Below, one piece after another: positions 1 to 11,690 of a stretch of 64,000 nucleotides of DNA. The notes beneath the pieces were generated by a model that worked only from the letters and a program-made list of their open reading frames with translations, ran no database searches and was not told where the DNA came from. The stretch spans positions 1-64,000 of the forward strand of contig JBAKBP010007172.1 of assembly GCA_037953745.1 (NCBI GenBank), given 5' to 3'. Position 1 is the stretch's first letter. Each line of letters starts with the position of its first letter. The DNA comes from Lithodes maja (Eukaryota; Arthropoda; Malacostraca; Decapoda; Lithodidae). The position numbers and the translations under genes are program-made.

Positions 1-822
1 CTTATACCTCAATATACACACAAAAATTCTCGGAAATACTCAAGGGCTATACTATGTTGCAAAAAAAAATATATTCTTGCTGATCCCCGCAAAATATTCT
101 CCAAAACAACAAATGTTCCCTGCTAATAAATGTAGGTTCACCAAATCCTAGGTAAGGTCGCCATTTGTTACGACTGGGGTTCAAATATATCAGGGCTCTT
201 ATTCATTGGACTAGTAATGGCATAAATGTTACAACGGAAAGCGCTAGCTCCAACCTCTGAAGTATATTCCCAGTGAACAAAGAACACAAATACTCTACAG
301 AGTTCTATATGCAATAATAGGCTATCAAACTCTCAATAAATGTGCGTCTACTCTAGGCTTAATGTTATGTGAAAACAGCCTATTACTACCTATAACCGAA
401 GGTGCTTGGTTATGGTATACAAAGTAAGGTGGCAAGAGAAGTTACAGCTTACGTTACTTTAATCAATAAATGTCAGGCACTCCTGCATGAAAGAAAGTGC
501 ACTAAAGTCCTTCAACACTAACAAGGAATCTTCTTTAAATGTTAGATGTTATAAAGATGCTCGTATCGGAAATGGAACCCAAAAAGGCAGGCAGCGGAAC
601 AATGCTCGTGCAGGCTATGCACACAAAAAGGCAGAATATATAATGCCGTCGGAGCCAAGAATATCCTAAACACTACAACTCTAATAATAATCGCCACAAT
701 ACAGTATTCCTATCAACAAAAAGAGCCTAAGTCGTTTGTGTCTCAATACATCAAACTAGGCTGCGAAATGCTTGTGTAATCATAAATGGGTATGCATAAA
801 AAGAGTAATTAGGTTAATATAC
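1..822. other. No supported gene; AT-rich flank
   Basis: I see no convincing exon, repeat terminus or RNA gene here. The short open frame at 487-669 has no recognisable motif. The stretch ends at a TTAA that begins the piggyBac-type terminus. Confidence 0.5.
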
Positions 823-2083
823 TTAACCCTTAGACCCCGGGTGGTACACGTGTGTACCATTTTTTTTTGGCCCGAGGAACCCGGGTGGTACAACACTGTA
901 CCATTGCTTGCGTGTGTGCTTTCGAATGGCGCGCGTAAAAATTTCGCTCCGTGGTCACCAGGCGTCGCTAGGCGACGCCACCAGACAGCATGTACGCCAC
1001 CAAAACAGTCTCTACCCTGCCGCCAACATGGATACTAGCCCAAAAAGTTATTCCCTTGTGTCCGATTCTACGCTCCCTTCGACGCCTGCCCATGTTCGTC
1101 GCGCCCTAACGCAAAGGCACGTACAAGATGCGTTGACTCCCGGAGGTATTGAGATAGCTTTGAGGAGTTATGAACGTGGTGAAGGCCAAAATAGTGTTGA
1201 TGAGTTGGGTAGTGATAGCTCCGAGTCTTATCAGTCTCACTATAGTGAAGATTTTGACGATCTAGACGAAATCCATGAAAGATACGCCTTTTTTAGTGGA
1301 TTTGACCATGACGATGAAAGTGATGATAGTGAGGCTGAGCGGGAGGCTGAGGTTGACCCGCCATTGTCTTCCTTATCTACCCACGCCACCCAAGTTGCCC
1401 CAGGCTCCCGCCATTCTTCCCCACCACCACCAGCACTCCCTAGGGTTGAGGACCCCCCACTTTCGGCCTATTTACCCACTCCTTCCCCACCTCGCCGACC
1501 TACACGCCGCCCACGCATCATTCGTTCCCCGCGAGATTATGAGGGGGGCTCTGAAGAAGAAGGGCACCTCACAGATGACTCTGGCCATGATTACCTGGGT
1601 CCACCGTCAGGGCAAGATGACGGCTCTGACGACAACGACGATGACGACGACTTTATGGACATCGACGACCCTCAACCCAGACGCTTTGCCCAGGGCCGTC
1701 GTGCTCCTGGCCGCCCTGGCCGCCGGGCTGGCCGCCGGGCTGGGCCTGGGCGCCGTCGCGCTCCTGGCCGCCCTAGGGTGCGCGCCGCCAAAGTTCGTGG
1801 GCGTGCTGCCCCCGCTCTAGCTCCACAGAGGGCAGTGGCACAACCTGGGCGCCCCGTTCAGGACCGCCTGCAGTGTGCACAGTATCTAAATGTGCACAAG
1901 CTCTGTTACCTGCCTCTGGAACGAGATGGAGTCACCATTAGCAGAAGGCGGTGCCATGTCTGTTGGAACAGCCAGGTGAGGCCGAGGAAGCACAAAAAGA
2001 CCACCATGCAGTGTGTGGAGTGCCAGGTGTCACTATGTACTATACCGTGCTTTGCTGAATACCACAGCAAGCAGGAGTACTAA
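823..2083 (+). mobile_element. piggyBac-type element, left end and body; right end not found
   Basis: A TTAA at 823-826 is followed by CCCTTAGACCCCGGGTGG, which has the layout of a piggyBac terminus: TTAA target followed by a CCC-starting inverted repeat. The motif GGGTGGTAC recurs about 48 bp further on, giving an internal repeat inside the terminus. A short hairpin with GGCGTCGC and GCGACGCC arms lies at 961-979. A reading frame with a piggyBac C-terminal domain begins 200 bp inside. I searched downstream to about 3 kb for the inverted copy of the terminus and found none, so the 3' end is lost, diverged or further away. This is probably an old or internally deleted copy. Confidence 0.6.
1028..2083 (+). 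CDS. piggyBac-derived protein lacking the DDE transposase domain
   Basis: The predicted protein has 351 residues if it starts at the ATG at 1028, which has A at -3 and G at +4; an upstream in-frame ATG at 908 would add 40 residues of terminal-repeat sequence. In order it has an acidic Asp/Glu/Ser-rich N-terminus, a Pro/Ser-rich stretch, an Asp-rich patch, an Arg/Gly/Pro-rich basic block, and a C-terminal Cys-rich domain (RRRCHVCW, CVEC, CTIPCFAEYH). That last domain is the cross-brace zinc domain that in piggyBac transposases binds the transposon ends. The central catalytic DDE domain of roughly 350 residues is absent, yet the frame stays open across the junction. It cannot transpose by itself. 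It could be a dead deletion product or a DNA-binding remnant. The family call is fairly secure; expression is unknown. Confidence 0.6.
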   Translation: MDTSPKSYSLVSDSTLPSTPAHVRRALTQRHVQDALTPGGIEIALRSYERGEGQNSVDELGSDSSESYQSHYSEDFDDLDEIHERYAFFSGFDHDDESDDSEAEREAEVDPPLSSLSTHATQVAPGSRHSSPPPPALPRVEDPPLSAYLPTPSPPRRPTRRPRIIRSPRDYEGGSEEEGHLTDDSGHDYLGPPSGQDDGSDDNDDDDDFMDIDDPQPRRFAQGRRAPGRPGRRAGRRAGPGRRRAPGRPRVRAAKVRGRAAPALAPQRAVAQPGRPVQDRLQCAQYLNVHKLCYLPLERDGVTISRRRCHVCWNSQVRPRKHKKTTMQCVECQVSLCTIPCFAEYHSKQEY

Positions 2084-3525
2084 CTAATAATCATAGTGAA
2101 AGTACCAAAGACTGACAATATGTATGTATATAGGCAACAAGTGGAAATAAAACAATGTACAGGTGTATTGTGATAAAAAAATCATGTATTATGAAAACAT
2201 ATATAAATAAGTGAAAAAAGACACAATAAATTGTATATAAAACGTTTACAAAGCATATAACTAAGTGAAAGTGACACATGACATAATATTAGATGGCCAA
2301 AGTATAATAAACACCTGTGATAACGAATAATCAGTGCCTAATATAACAATAACCTACCTCAATTACTCATAAAAACTACGGTATCGAGTGAAAATGTGAA
2401 ATATTTGTTACAATCATAGCCTAATAAACATATTTTATATAATTGGACTCCAAATAACTATAATAACATCACTATCAATACATAAAATCGCCTCCGGGAG
2501 GTAAAAGGTTTTGCGCGACGAGTGGCTAAGAAAACAGTAGGTTAGCCGAGCCGGGGCCTGGGCAAAGGCGACGCATCCGAACGCGGGATGATTTTCACGC
2601 ATAAAAATCACTCCACTTCCCGCGCTCACCATTATGCAATCACTTGGGCTAGAGACCTCTACTCAACGGCATTCTACACATGAAGGTTTGTGCTACATTT
2701 TTCTGTTTTTTTTATAACTTTGTGTAATGTATTTCAGGAGTAACATGTGAATCAACAGGGACCAAAATTCCTGAAAACCCCCGGACACAAAGTACAGTCA
2801 CGATATTCCCTAGCCGGGGTCGGAGGGTGTCTACTATGATTGATAAAGTCTAGCTAGAGTCAATGATACGAGATACTGGTGCGCATGGCATGCTGCATAG
2901 CCTAGTGCAAATCTCAAGTCTGTGTGTCAAATATTACGTTATACTGAAGGGTAGCTCTCTTGAGAAACCTTAATACCGAAGTATTAAGCGTTCTCCTGGC
3001 GTACCTCAAAGACAAACAATCGAGACTAGAACAGTGCAGAATGGTATAGGCAAAAAGCCCTCATTCGTGCATGCTCTACTCTCAATGGCACACAGACTAG
3101 GATTTACTCAATCAACTCCAGTTCTCAGGTATGTCGTGCCGCTTTTAACTAAAGCTAGCACTCATAGGAAACAATACCTTTTATATCAGACTCCTAGTCT
3201 AGCATTATCTAATCCAGCAGAACACTAATAATTAAAGGAAGCAGCAATATGAAAACCAACCAATGCTTCGTGATCCACTTATCTTAACAACTAACATACA
3301 CAGGTTATATCAGACCTTAACACACAATACAACTGGCCAGCATGAAGCTGATTTTGCAGGGTTAACCAGAGGGGGTATAATATTAATAAAGATGGTGAAA
3401 GATATGGAAAATGAGAGATAGGCAGAGGAAAAGATTCTCATGAACGGAGTAGGGACAGATAGCAAGGGAAAAAGATGAGTGTGTTCTAGAAACCAGATCT
3501 GAGGGAGAGAGTGGCGAGGAACTAG
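2084..3525. other. No supported gene
   Basis: AT-rich sequence with scattered short open frames and no motif I recognise. The region 2470-2640 is locally GC-richer but has no coding signature. Confidence 0.45.
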
Positions 3526-3722
3526 TATATATACTTCGCACTAGCTCGAGCCGCGTGGGAAACTAACGGTTACGAGTCGACCGACCACTCTCAGAGCTCG
3601 CAACATGGTAAGGACCTCTCTCCACCAACCCCCGCGAAGCAGCCAGCCGTGACGTCATCGAGCGGGACAAAAAACACTGCGCGCCCCCTCTCACTCCGTT
3701 CTACTCCCTCTCTCTCTCCCAG
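3526..3722 (+). promoter_or_regulatory. Possible TATA promoter with short first exon and mini-intron
   Basis: A TATATATA lies at 3526-3533. About 70 bp downstream, CAACATG is followed immediately by GTAAGG (3608-3613), a good splice-donor match, and a pyrimidine tract ending in CCCAG occurs at 3700-3722. Together they resemble a promoter, a first exon ending at an ATG, and an intron of about 115 bp. Reading across the junction gives only a very short frame, so this may be chance or the remains of a gene start displaced by the adjacent LINE. Confidence 0.2.
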
Positions 3723-3791
3723 ATTCTATCATTACTAGTTAATGACAAAACATATTCTTTACAATTAAATATATAAAGCCTTGACATGGGC

Positions 3792-6700
3792 TTTAACGAA
3801 CGAACTTTAACGAAACGAACGAACAGCCTCGGATGCGGACGGAACCAACGTTGACGAACCACGACCGACTAAGGACATGCCTTCGGACATTCTGAGAATG
3901 GCGACATGGAATGTTAGTGGCATGAATGATGGCACAAAAGAGAGAGAGGTTCTGGAAGTGTTAGTGAATGCCAGGCTGGATGTATGTGGAATGACAGAGA
4001 CCAAATGGAAAGGTTCAGATGTGAGAGAGTGGGAGTGTGGAATAGGTGTGTGTGCTGGAGTGAGTGAAGGAATAGCGAGAGAAGGTGCATGTTTGTTTGT
4101 AAGTAGCAAATGGAAGGAATGTGTAAGAGAGTATGGGTCTGTGGGTTCAAGGATTGTGTGGGTGAGAATGAAAGTAGGAATACAAACGTGGGTGATTGTA
4201 TGCGTGTATGCCCCGACAGAGGATATACTTGAAAGAAAGAAAGAGGAGTTCTGGATGAATGTGGAGGTGTGCCTGGAGAAGTTTGACAAACGAAAGAATA
4301 TTTCTGATTGGGGATATGAATGGTAAGGTGGGTGATAGGAAAGTTGAGGGAGTGGTGGGAGGGTGGGGGGTACCATCAGAGGTGAATGGGAATGGTAGTG
4401 CACTTGTGGACGTATGTGTGGGGAGGAGGCTGTGGATAGCCAACACCTTCTTCCGACACAGAATGATCCACAGGTACACGTGGAAACGGATGTTGACAAT
4501 GAAGGATAAGACAGTGGTGGAACGAAAGTCATTGATTGATTATGTATGTGTGGATGAACGAATGAAGAAATCTGTGATGGATGCTAGGGTGTATAGGGGT
4601 ATTGGAGGGGGTCTGTCTGATCATTATGTAGTGGTAGCTAAGGTTAGGATACAAAAGAAGTGGGTGAGGAGAGCGGGAGGGAGGCGAGAGGAGGGTGGAA
4701 TGGTGAGGAGGGTGGAGAGGTTGCAGGAGGAGGAAGTCAGGGAGGAGTACAGGAGAGCAGTGGAAAGACGACTAGGTGGGTTCGACCTGGAAGTTATGGA
4801 GGAAGTGGAGGAGATGAGCAAGGTGTTTAAGGATGAGATCTGTGCAGCATGTGAGGAGGTGTGTGGAGTGAGGAGAAGAGGGAGGGGAGTGAAAGGTACA
4901 GCATGGTGGACAGAAGAGGTAAGAATAGCTGTGGAAGAAAAGAAGAAAGCATATAGAGAGTGGTTGGGTAGTAGAGGGAATGAAGATTCCGAGAGACAGA
5001 AACGAGCGAGGTACGTGGAGAGTAAGAGGGTGGTGAAGAGAGTAGTGAAGGAAAGTAAGAGAAGAGTAGATGAGGAATTTGGAAGGAATCTGAGTGTAAA
5101 ATGGAGGGAGAGTAAGAAACTGTTCTGGAAAGAAGTCAAGAAAGTTAGGGAAGGTAGCAAGGGAAACAGTAAGGGTGTGAAAGATAAGAATGGGAGAATG
5201 CTAGCCGAGAAGCAAGAGAGAGTCGAAAGATGGAGGGAGTACTTCAGTGAGTTGCTAAATGAAAGGAATGAAGAGCCAGCAAACATAGCTGGATATGGTA
5301 TGGGAGGGAGAAGAAGAGAAGTAGTGGAGGAGGAGGTGGGGATCAGGAGGTCAGAAGTGTGGGAAGCCATGAAAAGAGTGAAGTTGGGGAAAGCACCAGG
5401 AACAGATGGAGTGTGTGGGGAAATGTTGAGGTATGGTGGTGAGATAGTGATAGAATGGGTATGGAAAATGTGCAAACTAGCATGGGAGAAGGGGAGTGCA
5501 CCCGATGACTGGAAGACTGGCATAATAGTCCCCCTATATAAGGGCAAAGGGGAAAGAGGAGTGTGTGGTAACCACCGAGGAATATGTCTTCTAAGCGTAG
5601 TAGGGAAGGTATACAGTAGGGTAGTGATTGAGAGAGTGAGAGTGAGAACGGAGAAATGGATAGGCGACGAGCAGGGAGGCTTTAGGAAGGGAAGAGGATG
5701 TGTAGATCAGATTTTTACCCTGAATTGTGTTGTGGAGAAGTATCTGGAGAAGAAACAAAAGGTGTATGTTGCCTTTATGGACTTGGAGAAGGCCTATGAC
5801 AGAGTGGATAGAGAAGGTTTGTGGAAAGTACTTAGAATATACGGAGTAGAGGGCAAGTTGCTGAAAGCAGTGAAGAGCATGTATGAGGGTGCTAAGGCGG
5901 CAGTACGTGTGGAGAGTGAGCAGAGCGAGTTCTTTGACCTGAATGTTGGTTTGAAACAGGGGTGTGTGATGTCCCCGTGGTTGTTTACTGAATATATGGA
6001 TGGAGTTATGAAAGAAATACTATCAAGAGCAGTGGATGTTGGTGTATCGCTGAAAAGGGAGGGAATTGAGTGGAAGCTACCTATACTGCTGTTTGCGGAT
6101 GATACAGTTCTGATGAGTGATAATGAATGGGAGTTGCAGGGTCTGGTAAATGAGTTTGGAACAGTGTGCGAAAAACGGAATTTGAAGGTAAATACGGGGA
6201 AGAGCAAGGTTATGGTCTTCGAAAGGGGTGAAGTCACAGAGTGTGAGGTGAAGCTGAACGGTCAGGCTATGGAGATCGTCAACTCTTTTAAGTATCTGGG
6301 CAGTGTGTTGAGTAAAGATGGGACTATGGATGAAGAGGTGCGGGAGAGGGTACAACAGGGGAAGAGGGTTGTAGGAACGCTAAAAGCAGTAACAAGAAAT
6401 AGGGTGGTCAGTATGGAAGTGAAGAAGTCCTTGCATGGCAGTGTGGTAATCCCGACACTGACTTACGGAAGCGAAGCATGGACGTTGGTTGAGAGACTCA
6501 GACCAAGAGTGAGAGCAGTGGAAATGAATTACTTAAGGAGTGCATGCGGAATTACATGGAGGGATAGACAGACTAATGAGGAAGTAAGAAGGAGGTGTGG
6601 TGTGGAGGTAGATGTGCTGGAAAGTGTGAAAAGGAACAACTTGAGATGGTTCGGCCATATGGAACGTATGGAAAGAGAGAGAATGACTAAGAGGGTGTAC

Positions 6701-6899
6701 GAGAGCGAGGTGGAGGGACAGAGGGGGAGAGGTAGACCGAATATGAGGTGGAAGGATGGAGTGAGGAACTACATGAATGAAGGCGGTGCTGGTTGGGGGG
6801 AGGGGCGTCGACTGACTGGGGACAGAGGTGCATGGGGGCGGTTCGTTCGTGGCCACCCCTTCGGGGATCACGGCGTCAGGCAATAGATAGATAGATAGA
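3792..6899 (+). mobile_element. Near-complete RTE-like non-LTR retrotransposon with TSD
   Basis: The element is flanked by the direct repeat TTGACATGGGC at 3781-3791 and 6900-6910. It has a short 5' leader of about 85 bp, a single long endonuclease-RT coding region, and a very short 3' end consisting of a (TAGA)n tail at about 6884-6899. The short 3' UTR, microsatellite tail and C-terminal WFGHMERM...RGRGRP segment fit RTE-type LINEs. The length of about 3.1 kb and the preserved leader suggest it is full length or almost so. One frameshift in the endonuclease region is the only clear lesion. Confidence 0.85.
3877..6886 (+). pseudogene. RTE endonuclease-reverse transcriptase, one frameshift
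   Basis: The reading frame begins at the ATG at 3877 (MPSDILRMATWNVSGMN), an apurinic endonuclease-like start. It continues through TETKW and VCVYAP, then shifts frame near 4290; the second frame resumes with IFLIGDMNGKVGD and the GLSDHYVVV histidine motif, so all endonuclease motifs are present but split. The reverse transcriptase follows (KAPGTDGVCGEML, IIVPLYKGKGE, MDLEKAYDRV, GLKQGCVMSPWLF) with the catalytic LFADDTVLMSD near 6090. The C-terminal part ends in WFGHMERM and GRGRPNMRWKD. The product would nick target DNA and prime cDNA synthesis from the cut. Repairing the single shift would give about 1000 residues, so the insertion looks fairly young. Confidence 0.85.
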
Positions 6900-7071
6900 T
6901 TGACATGGGCGAAAACAAAGAGCCTTTCTGGACTGCCCATGACACAAGCTTTCATATGAAATAAAGCACACTCTAATACATAAACTGTAGCCCCATCCAC
7001 TGCCCTGGCGATCCTAGTGAGTCACTGTAGGACAAGCCATGCGGTTCTAACGGAGTGGTCAACGTCACACC

Positions 7072-7962
7072 ATGAAGCTGGAATCACTCCAAGAGTTTGT
7101 AACACTCAACGTTGGAGTACCACAAACTTCAATTGTCACCACAACTCCAGCAGCCACCAACGCCCCAACGTCAACTGCCAACAATTCAACGCCTGCAGTA
7201 GCCATTTCATCTGATGGTTCCGATACTCAAGAAACAAATAGTAACTCTCTTCCCCCTCAAGACAACTTCCGTGTCGTGAGGAACAACGTTTGCCCCAAGA
7301 CCAGGAAACCCATACTGATTACCGAGTGTCAAAACCGCTTCCAGATACTCGCAGACTCAGATGACGAAGCGGAAATAGAAGAAGTCCGGCTCGTGGGAGA
7401 CTCGATGATACATGGTCAGCTCACAGAGTTTTGCGCCAGAGCACCTAAGACCAGGAAGCGTTTTTGTATCCCTGGTGGTGGTGTGGACGACGTAGTTGCT
7501 GCAGTTGACGAAGTATCTAAGCTGGCCCCTGCTAATACAATGTACGTCATCCACGTTGGATCCAACGATGTACAGCGAACCCGGTCGGAAGATTTGCTTT
7601 TAAAGTACCAGCAGCTGATCAAGTCGTTTAAGGAGAAGTCATCAAGGATCATCGTCTCAGGAATCGTCCCCCGGCTTGGTATAGAGAGCCGATTTTACAA
7701 CATAGCCACCAGCACAAATCGTTGTCTAGCAAACCTCTGCAGGAAGGAAAACGCGGGATTCGTCGACACCTGGGGCAATTTCTACAATGATGACTATTTG
7801 TTTTCGGACGATGGAGTTCATCTGAACCAGGTGGGAGCAGCACGTTTTGGGCGTCTTTTCAACGATGCGGTGAAGGATTTTCGGAGAAGAAATCGACTCA
7901 GCACAGGACAACCAGGAAGGAGGACCGAAGACAGCGAGGGCGGCAACCTGCGAAGGAATTAA
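7072..7962 (+). pseudogene. CR1 ORF1 protein, SGNH-esterase type, N-terminally truncated
   Basis: The frame encodes 296 residues beginning at an internal methionine, because the element is truncated and the N-terminal zinc-binding segment is missing. The SGNH hydrolase blocks are all present: VGDSM with the nucleophile serine, HVGSND, and DGVHLN with the Asp/His pair. Esterase domains of this kind are known in ORF1 of CR1-like retrotransposons, where the protein is thought to act in the ribonucleoprotein particle; the substrate is unknown. A basic Arg-rich tail ends the frame at 7962, and ORF2 overlaps just downstream. Confidence 0.75.
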
Positions 7963-7988
7963 ATGCTAATCTGTCAAGAACCGTGAAT

Positions 7989-10936
7989 ATGGATAAAGCT
8001 CCACCAACACGACCCAAATTCAAAACCGCCAGGGATAACGACCAAGGACCGATGTCAGCCATGAATGTAAATGTAGATCCGACCAGAACCAAAAATTTGA
8101 TTAAAGAACGTTCTGCGAGTTCTAAAACCGCAACTTTAAAGGTTTTTTACGCAAACACCTCGTAGCATACGCAATAAATTTTCAGATTTAGAGGAACTAG
8201 TGTTTACTGAAAATTATGATGTGATTGGTATAACAGAATCTTGGCTCAATACAGTAGATAGAGACTTTTTAGCAGAGTATTCACTTCCCGGTTATGTAAT
8301 GTTTGAGAAAAGCCGAATAAATAAAAATGGAGGTGGCGTTTTATTTTATATCAAAGAAAGTCTTAACCCGACCCTCTTGTCAAAACCTCAAATTGTGAAC
8401 GTCGACACATCTTTTGTGCTAATAAAGAATAATAAAGGTACAAAAATAATACTTGTATTAATATACAGACCTCCAGCTCAATCAGTGCAAACTGACCGAG
8501 AAATTTATGAACAAATTACAGATGTAAGTAACTCACAAGATATCGTATTTATTGGCGACTTAAATTTACCTGTGACCAAGTGGGGCGATACTCTTACTTC
8601 ACACTCCGGACATGACTTGTATACGAACTTGCAAGAGAGTTCGCTTTATCAATTTGTTCGAACACCGACCCGTGGTAATAACGTTCTTGACATTGTACTT
8701 GCAACAACAGAAGAATTAATAGAGAATTTGAATGTTGGTGATGAATTCAGTAACAGCGACCATCTTACGATAACTTTCACTTTAAACTTTACTAGTAACG
8801 AACCAAATAGTAGCATCGAAAAAGTCCCTAATTTCAAGAAAGCAAACTTTCATAAACTTAGAGCTATGTTTAAAGAAACTGACTGGAGCTTTTTAATTAA
8901 CAATAACGACATAAATACATCTTGGAAGTTATTCGAAACCTAAAAGCAGTGCAAGACTGCATACCATCGAAAATACGGCGTCCAGGCCATAATAATAAGC
9001 CCAAATGGTGGAATAAAGATATTTCAAACTGCCTGCTTGCTAAAAAATTTGCTAATGATAGATTAAAATCCTCACAAAATGACGAAGAACGGGTGAAATT
9101 TGTAGAGCTACGACGCAAAGCCAAAAAGTTAATTAAGCAAAGTAAAAAGACCCTAGAGTTACATATTGCGAATCAAAGTAAAACAAACCCGAAAGAATTC
9201 TATAGTTATATCAGAAAGAAAAAAGTAGTTACTTCAACTGTTGGACCGTTAGTCGATGAAAATGGAGAATACACCAAAGACGAAGTACAAATGAGTAATG
9301 CCCTCAATACCTTCTTTGCATCAGTTTTTACAACAGAAGACCTCAGTGATATCCCTACACCATCGCCGATTCAGATTGATAATTCAGATGTTCTAAGCAA
9401 TATCACCGTTACAGAGAGAGAAGTATTGAATTGTTTAGATAAACTCAAGGTAAATAAAATGCCTGGACCTGATACAATCTCGCCTAGAGTTCTAAAGGAA
9501 GCTAAGGATGAGCTCTCCAAACCACTGACATTACTATTCAATAAATCCTTGCAGTCTGGAACTATGCCTGATCAGTGGAAGATAGCCAACGTAACACCGA
9601 TATTCAAAAAAGGCAGCAAATCCCTACCCAGTAACTATCGTCCAATTAGCTTAACCTCAGTTGTATGTAAAATGCTAGAAACGGTCATAAGAGACAGACT
9701 CGTAAATCACTTAAAGGAAAATAACATACTTAAAGATACTCAACACGGCTTTCGTAAAAAATGTTCCTGTTTAACAAACCTCTTAGACTTCTTCCACGAC
9801 ATCCTCAACCTCTACGATGAGAGTAAAGCTGTAGATATTATATACCTTGATTTTCAAAAGGCCTTTGACAAAGTTCCCCACAAACGTTTACTGCTAAAAC
9901 TAAAAGCGCATGGAATACAAGACGGTGTGTTGAAATGGATAGAAAATTGGCTCAGCGACAGAAAGCAAAGAGTAGTCATAAACGGTAAGGCATCTAAATG
10001 GACCAATGTAAGTAGCGTGGTACCCCAGGGATCGGTACTAGGACCAATTCTCTTTCTAATTTACATCAACGACATAGATGAGGGTCTCACCTGTACAATC
10101 TCAAAATTTGCTGACGATACAAAAATTGCAAATAGCGTACTCTCAAAAGATCAAGTTGACGATATGCAACACAATCTAGATAAATTGTCACATTGGGCCC
10201 AAATTTGGCAAATGAGTTTCAATGAGGATAAATGTAAAGTACTACATATCGGATACCTAAATGAGAAAGCAAACTATTCGATGAATGGCACTCAGCTTAA
10301 GAATGTATACAGAAAAACCGATCTGGGAGTAACAATATCGAGTAACCTAAAACCGAGTCAACAATGTTCAGAAGTTGTTAAGAAGGCAAACAAAATAATT
10401 GGCTTTATAGGCAGGTCATTTGAGCATAAATCCAAAGACGTTATCCTAACCCTTTACAATTCCTTAGTCCGCCCTCTTCTGGAATACTGCGTTCAATGCT
10501 GGTGCCCTTATTACCAAAAAGACATAAACAAGCTAGAACGAGTTCAACGTAGAGTTACCAAAATGATACCTAGCCTAAAGAACAAACCATACGAAGAGCG
10601 TCTTAGAGAATTAAATCTATTTCCTTTAACCCAGCGCAGATTAAGAGGTGACTTAATTCAAGTGTTCAAAATCATCAAAGGCATCGACAATATGAACTGT
10701 AGTAAGTACTTCACTATCGACCAATCTAATTACACGCGGGAAACGGTTGCAAAATTATTGGTAAATCTTTTAACTCGCACGAATCTAAGAATTTATTCTT
10801 CAATCGAGTTGTCAACTTGTGGAATGGGTTTCCCCGAGACGTTATAGACTGCTGTAGCACCGTTGATTCATTTAAACTCCGCTTAGACAAATATCTCGCA
10901 TCAAACCCGCGACTGACTGCGTTTGTAAATGAATAA
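7989..10936 (+). pseudogene. CR1 ORF2 endonuclease-RT, broken in three places
   Basis: This is the counterpart of the intact ORF2 at 39808-42759. A one-base gain near 8155 ends the first frame at ANTS; a 7-bp deletion at about 8939, between two ACC triplets, shifts the frame after SWKLFET; and loss of one G in the GGGG run near 10739 changes the C-terminal 50 or so residues. The endonuclease motifs (ITESWLN, NSDHLTITF) and the reverse transcriptase motif KFADDTKIA are still readable. GVPQGS is changed to VVPQGS, a change shared with the copy at 39808, so these two belong to one sublineage. Confidence 0.8.
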
Positions 10937-11170
10937 CTTTATTTTATCCTCCCCTCAGTTACTAACCCATATTTCCCCTACTAACTTCCTAGTCATGCCA
11001 CGGACATTAGTTCCAGGGCAGTAGTTCCCTTTCCAATGTTCCCTTACCCACTCTAAACCACTGTTTGGACACTTGATCCTCAGTGTTTTGGAGGACAAGC
11101 AGCCTAGAAGGGTCACTAGAACTGTTGTTGCTTGATTTCCTTTGTACTTCTTTGTACTCCTTTGTACTCT

Positions 11171-11354
11171 ATCAATAAAGGAGATTTAAGTAAGGAAGAA
11201 TTTTTGCAGGAGTTGAACGAATAAAAGATAGTGGTAGTGGTAGACAGTGGTATATTGTAATCCCTTCTGTACCAGCGACGTCTTATTATTTTTATTCCTG
11301 CTATATTTAGATGATTTTGTGAAGTTTAAGAAGGATCTATAGCAGTAAAGAGGG
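11171..11354. other. Short unique stretch between LINE fragments
   Basis: No gene is seen. The segment at about 11310-11345 (TTTAGATGATTTTGTG... GGATCTATAGCAG) resembles sequences near 44280 and 59400, so it is probably a relic of a dispersed MITE. Confidence 0.35.
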
Positions 11355-11690
11355 TTAAGGTCTCTCAGTGTATACCATCCCCTCTTCGTAGAGCACGTAG
11401 CACCCGTCTTGCAACTCAATCCCACCCTTACTCTGTGCAACTCTCCAACCCAAGAGAGACACTTTATTATCAGTCTTTCTTCTATTCAACAGCTGAGCTC
11501 TTGAACTCTCTCCCAGAATCAGTCTTTCCCTCTTCCTATGATTTAAATTGCTTCAAACTCCGTGTGTCCAGGCATTTTGGCTCAAACGTCCCTTGATTTT
11601 GGCCCTGTCACTCTTTCATCTCTGGGGGAGGCACTCGCTACAGGCAGTTCTGCCTTTTGTCTTCCTTACTCACATAGAAAACCAAAACAA
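11355..11690 (+). mobile_element. 3' end of a Jockey-like LINE (fragment)
   Basis: The plus strand reads in frame as RRARSTRLATQSHPYSVQL, then STAELLNSLPESVF, ending in FKLRVSRHFGSNVP followed by a stop and a short 3' UTR. The same peptide and UTR occur on the minus strand at 38807-39293 and as a smaller piece at 37655-37800. It is a 5'-truncated copy of an RNase H-lacking LINE of the Jockey type. Confidence 0.7.

Larger units (their letters stand above)
7052..11170 (+). mobile_element. CR1-type LINE copy 1, 5'-truncated and decayed
   Basis: This copy starts inside ORF1, 45 codons after the start seen in the complete copy at 24078-29482, and runs to the 3' tail of CTTTGTACTC-like decamers at 11140-11170. 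It contains an esterase-type ORF1 and an endonuclease-RT ORF2. By eye it is nearly identical to the copies at 24078-29482 and 39294-42979. It carries three frame-disrupting changes in ORF2. No TSD is evident. A Jockey-like LINE fragment lies about 190 bp downstream. Confidence 0.85.

Noticed and set aside
3807..4532. Long minus-strand open frame (241 codons) opposite the RTE 5' part
   Set aside because: Ser/Thr/His/Pro-rich shadow of the RTE coding strand with no domain; the plus strand carries clear endonuclease motifs.
4624..5547. Minus-strand open frame (307 codons) opposite the RTE reverse transcriptase
   Set aside because: Composition is the complement of a purine-rich coding strand; no motif.
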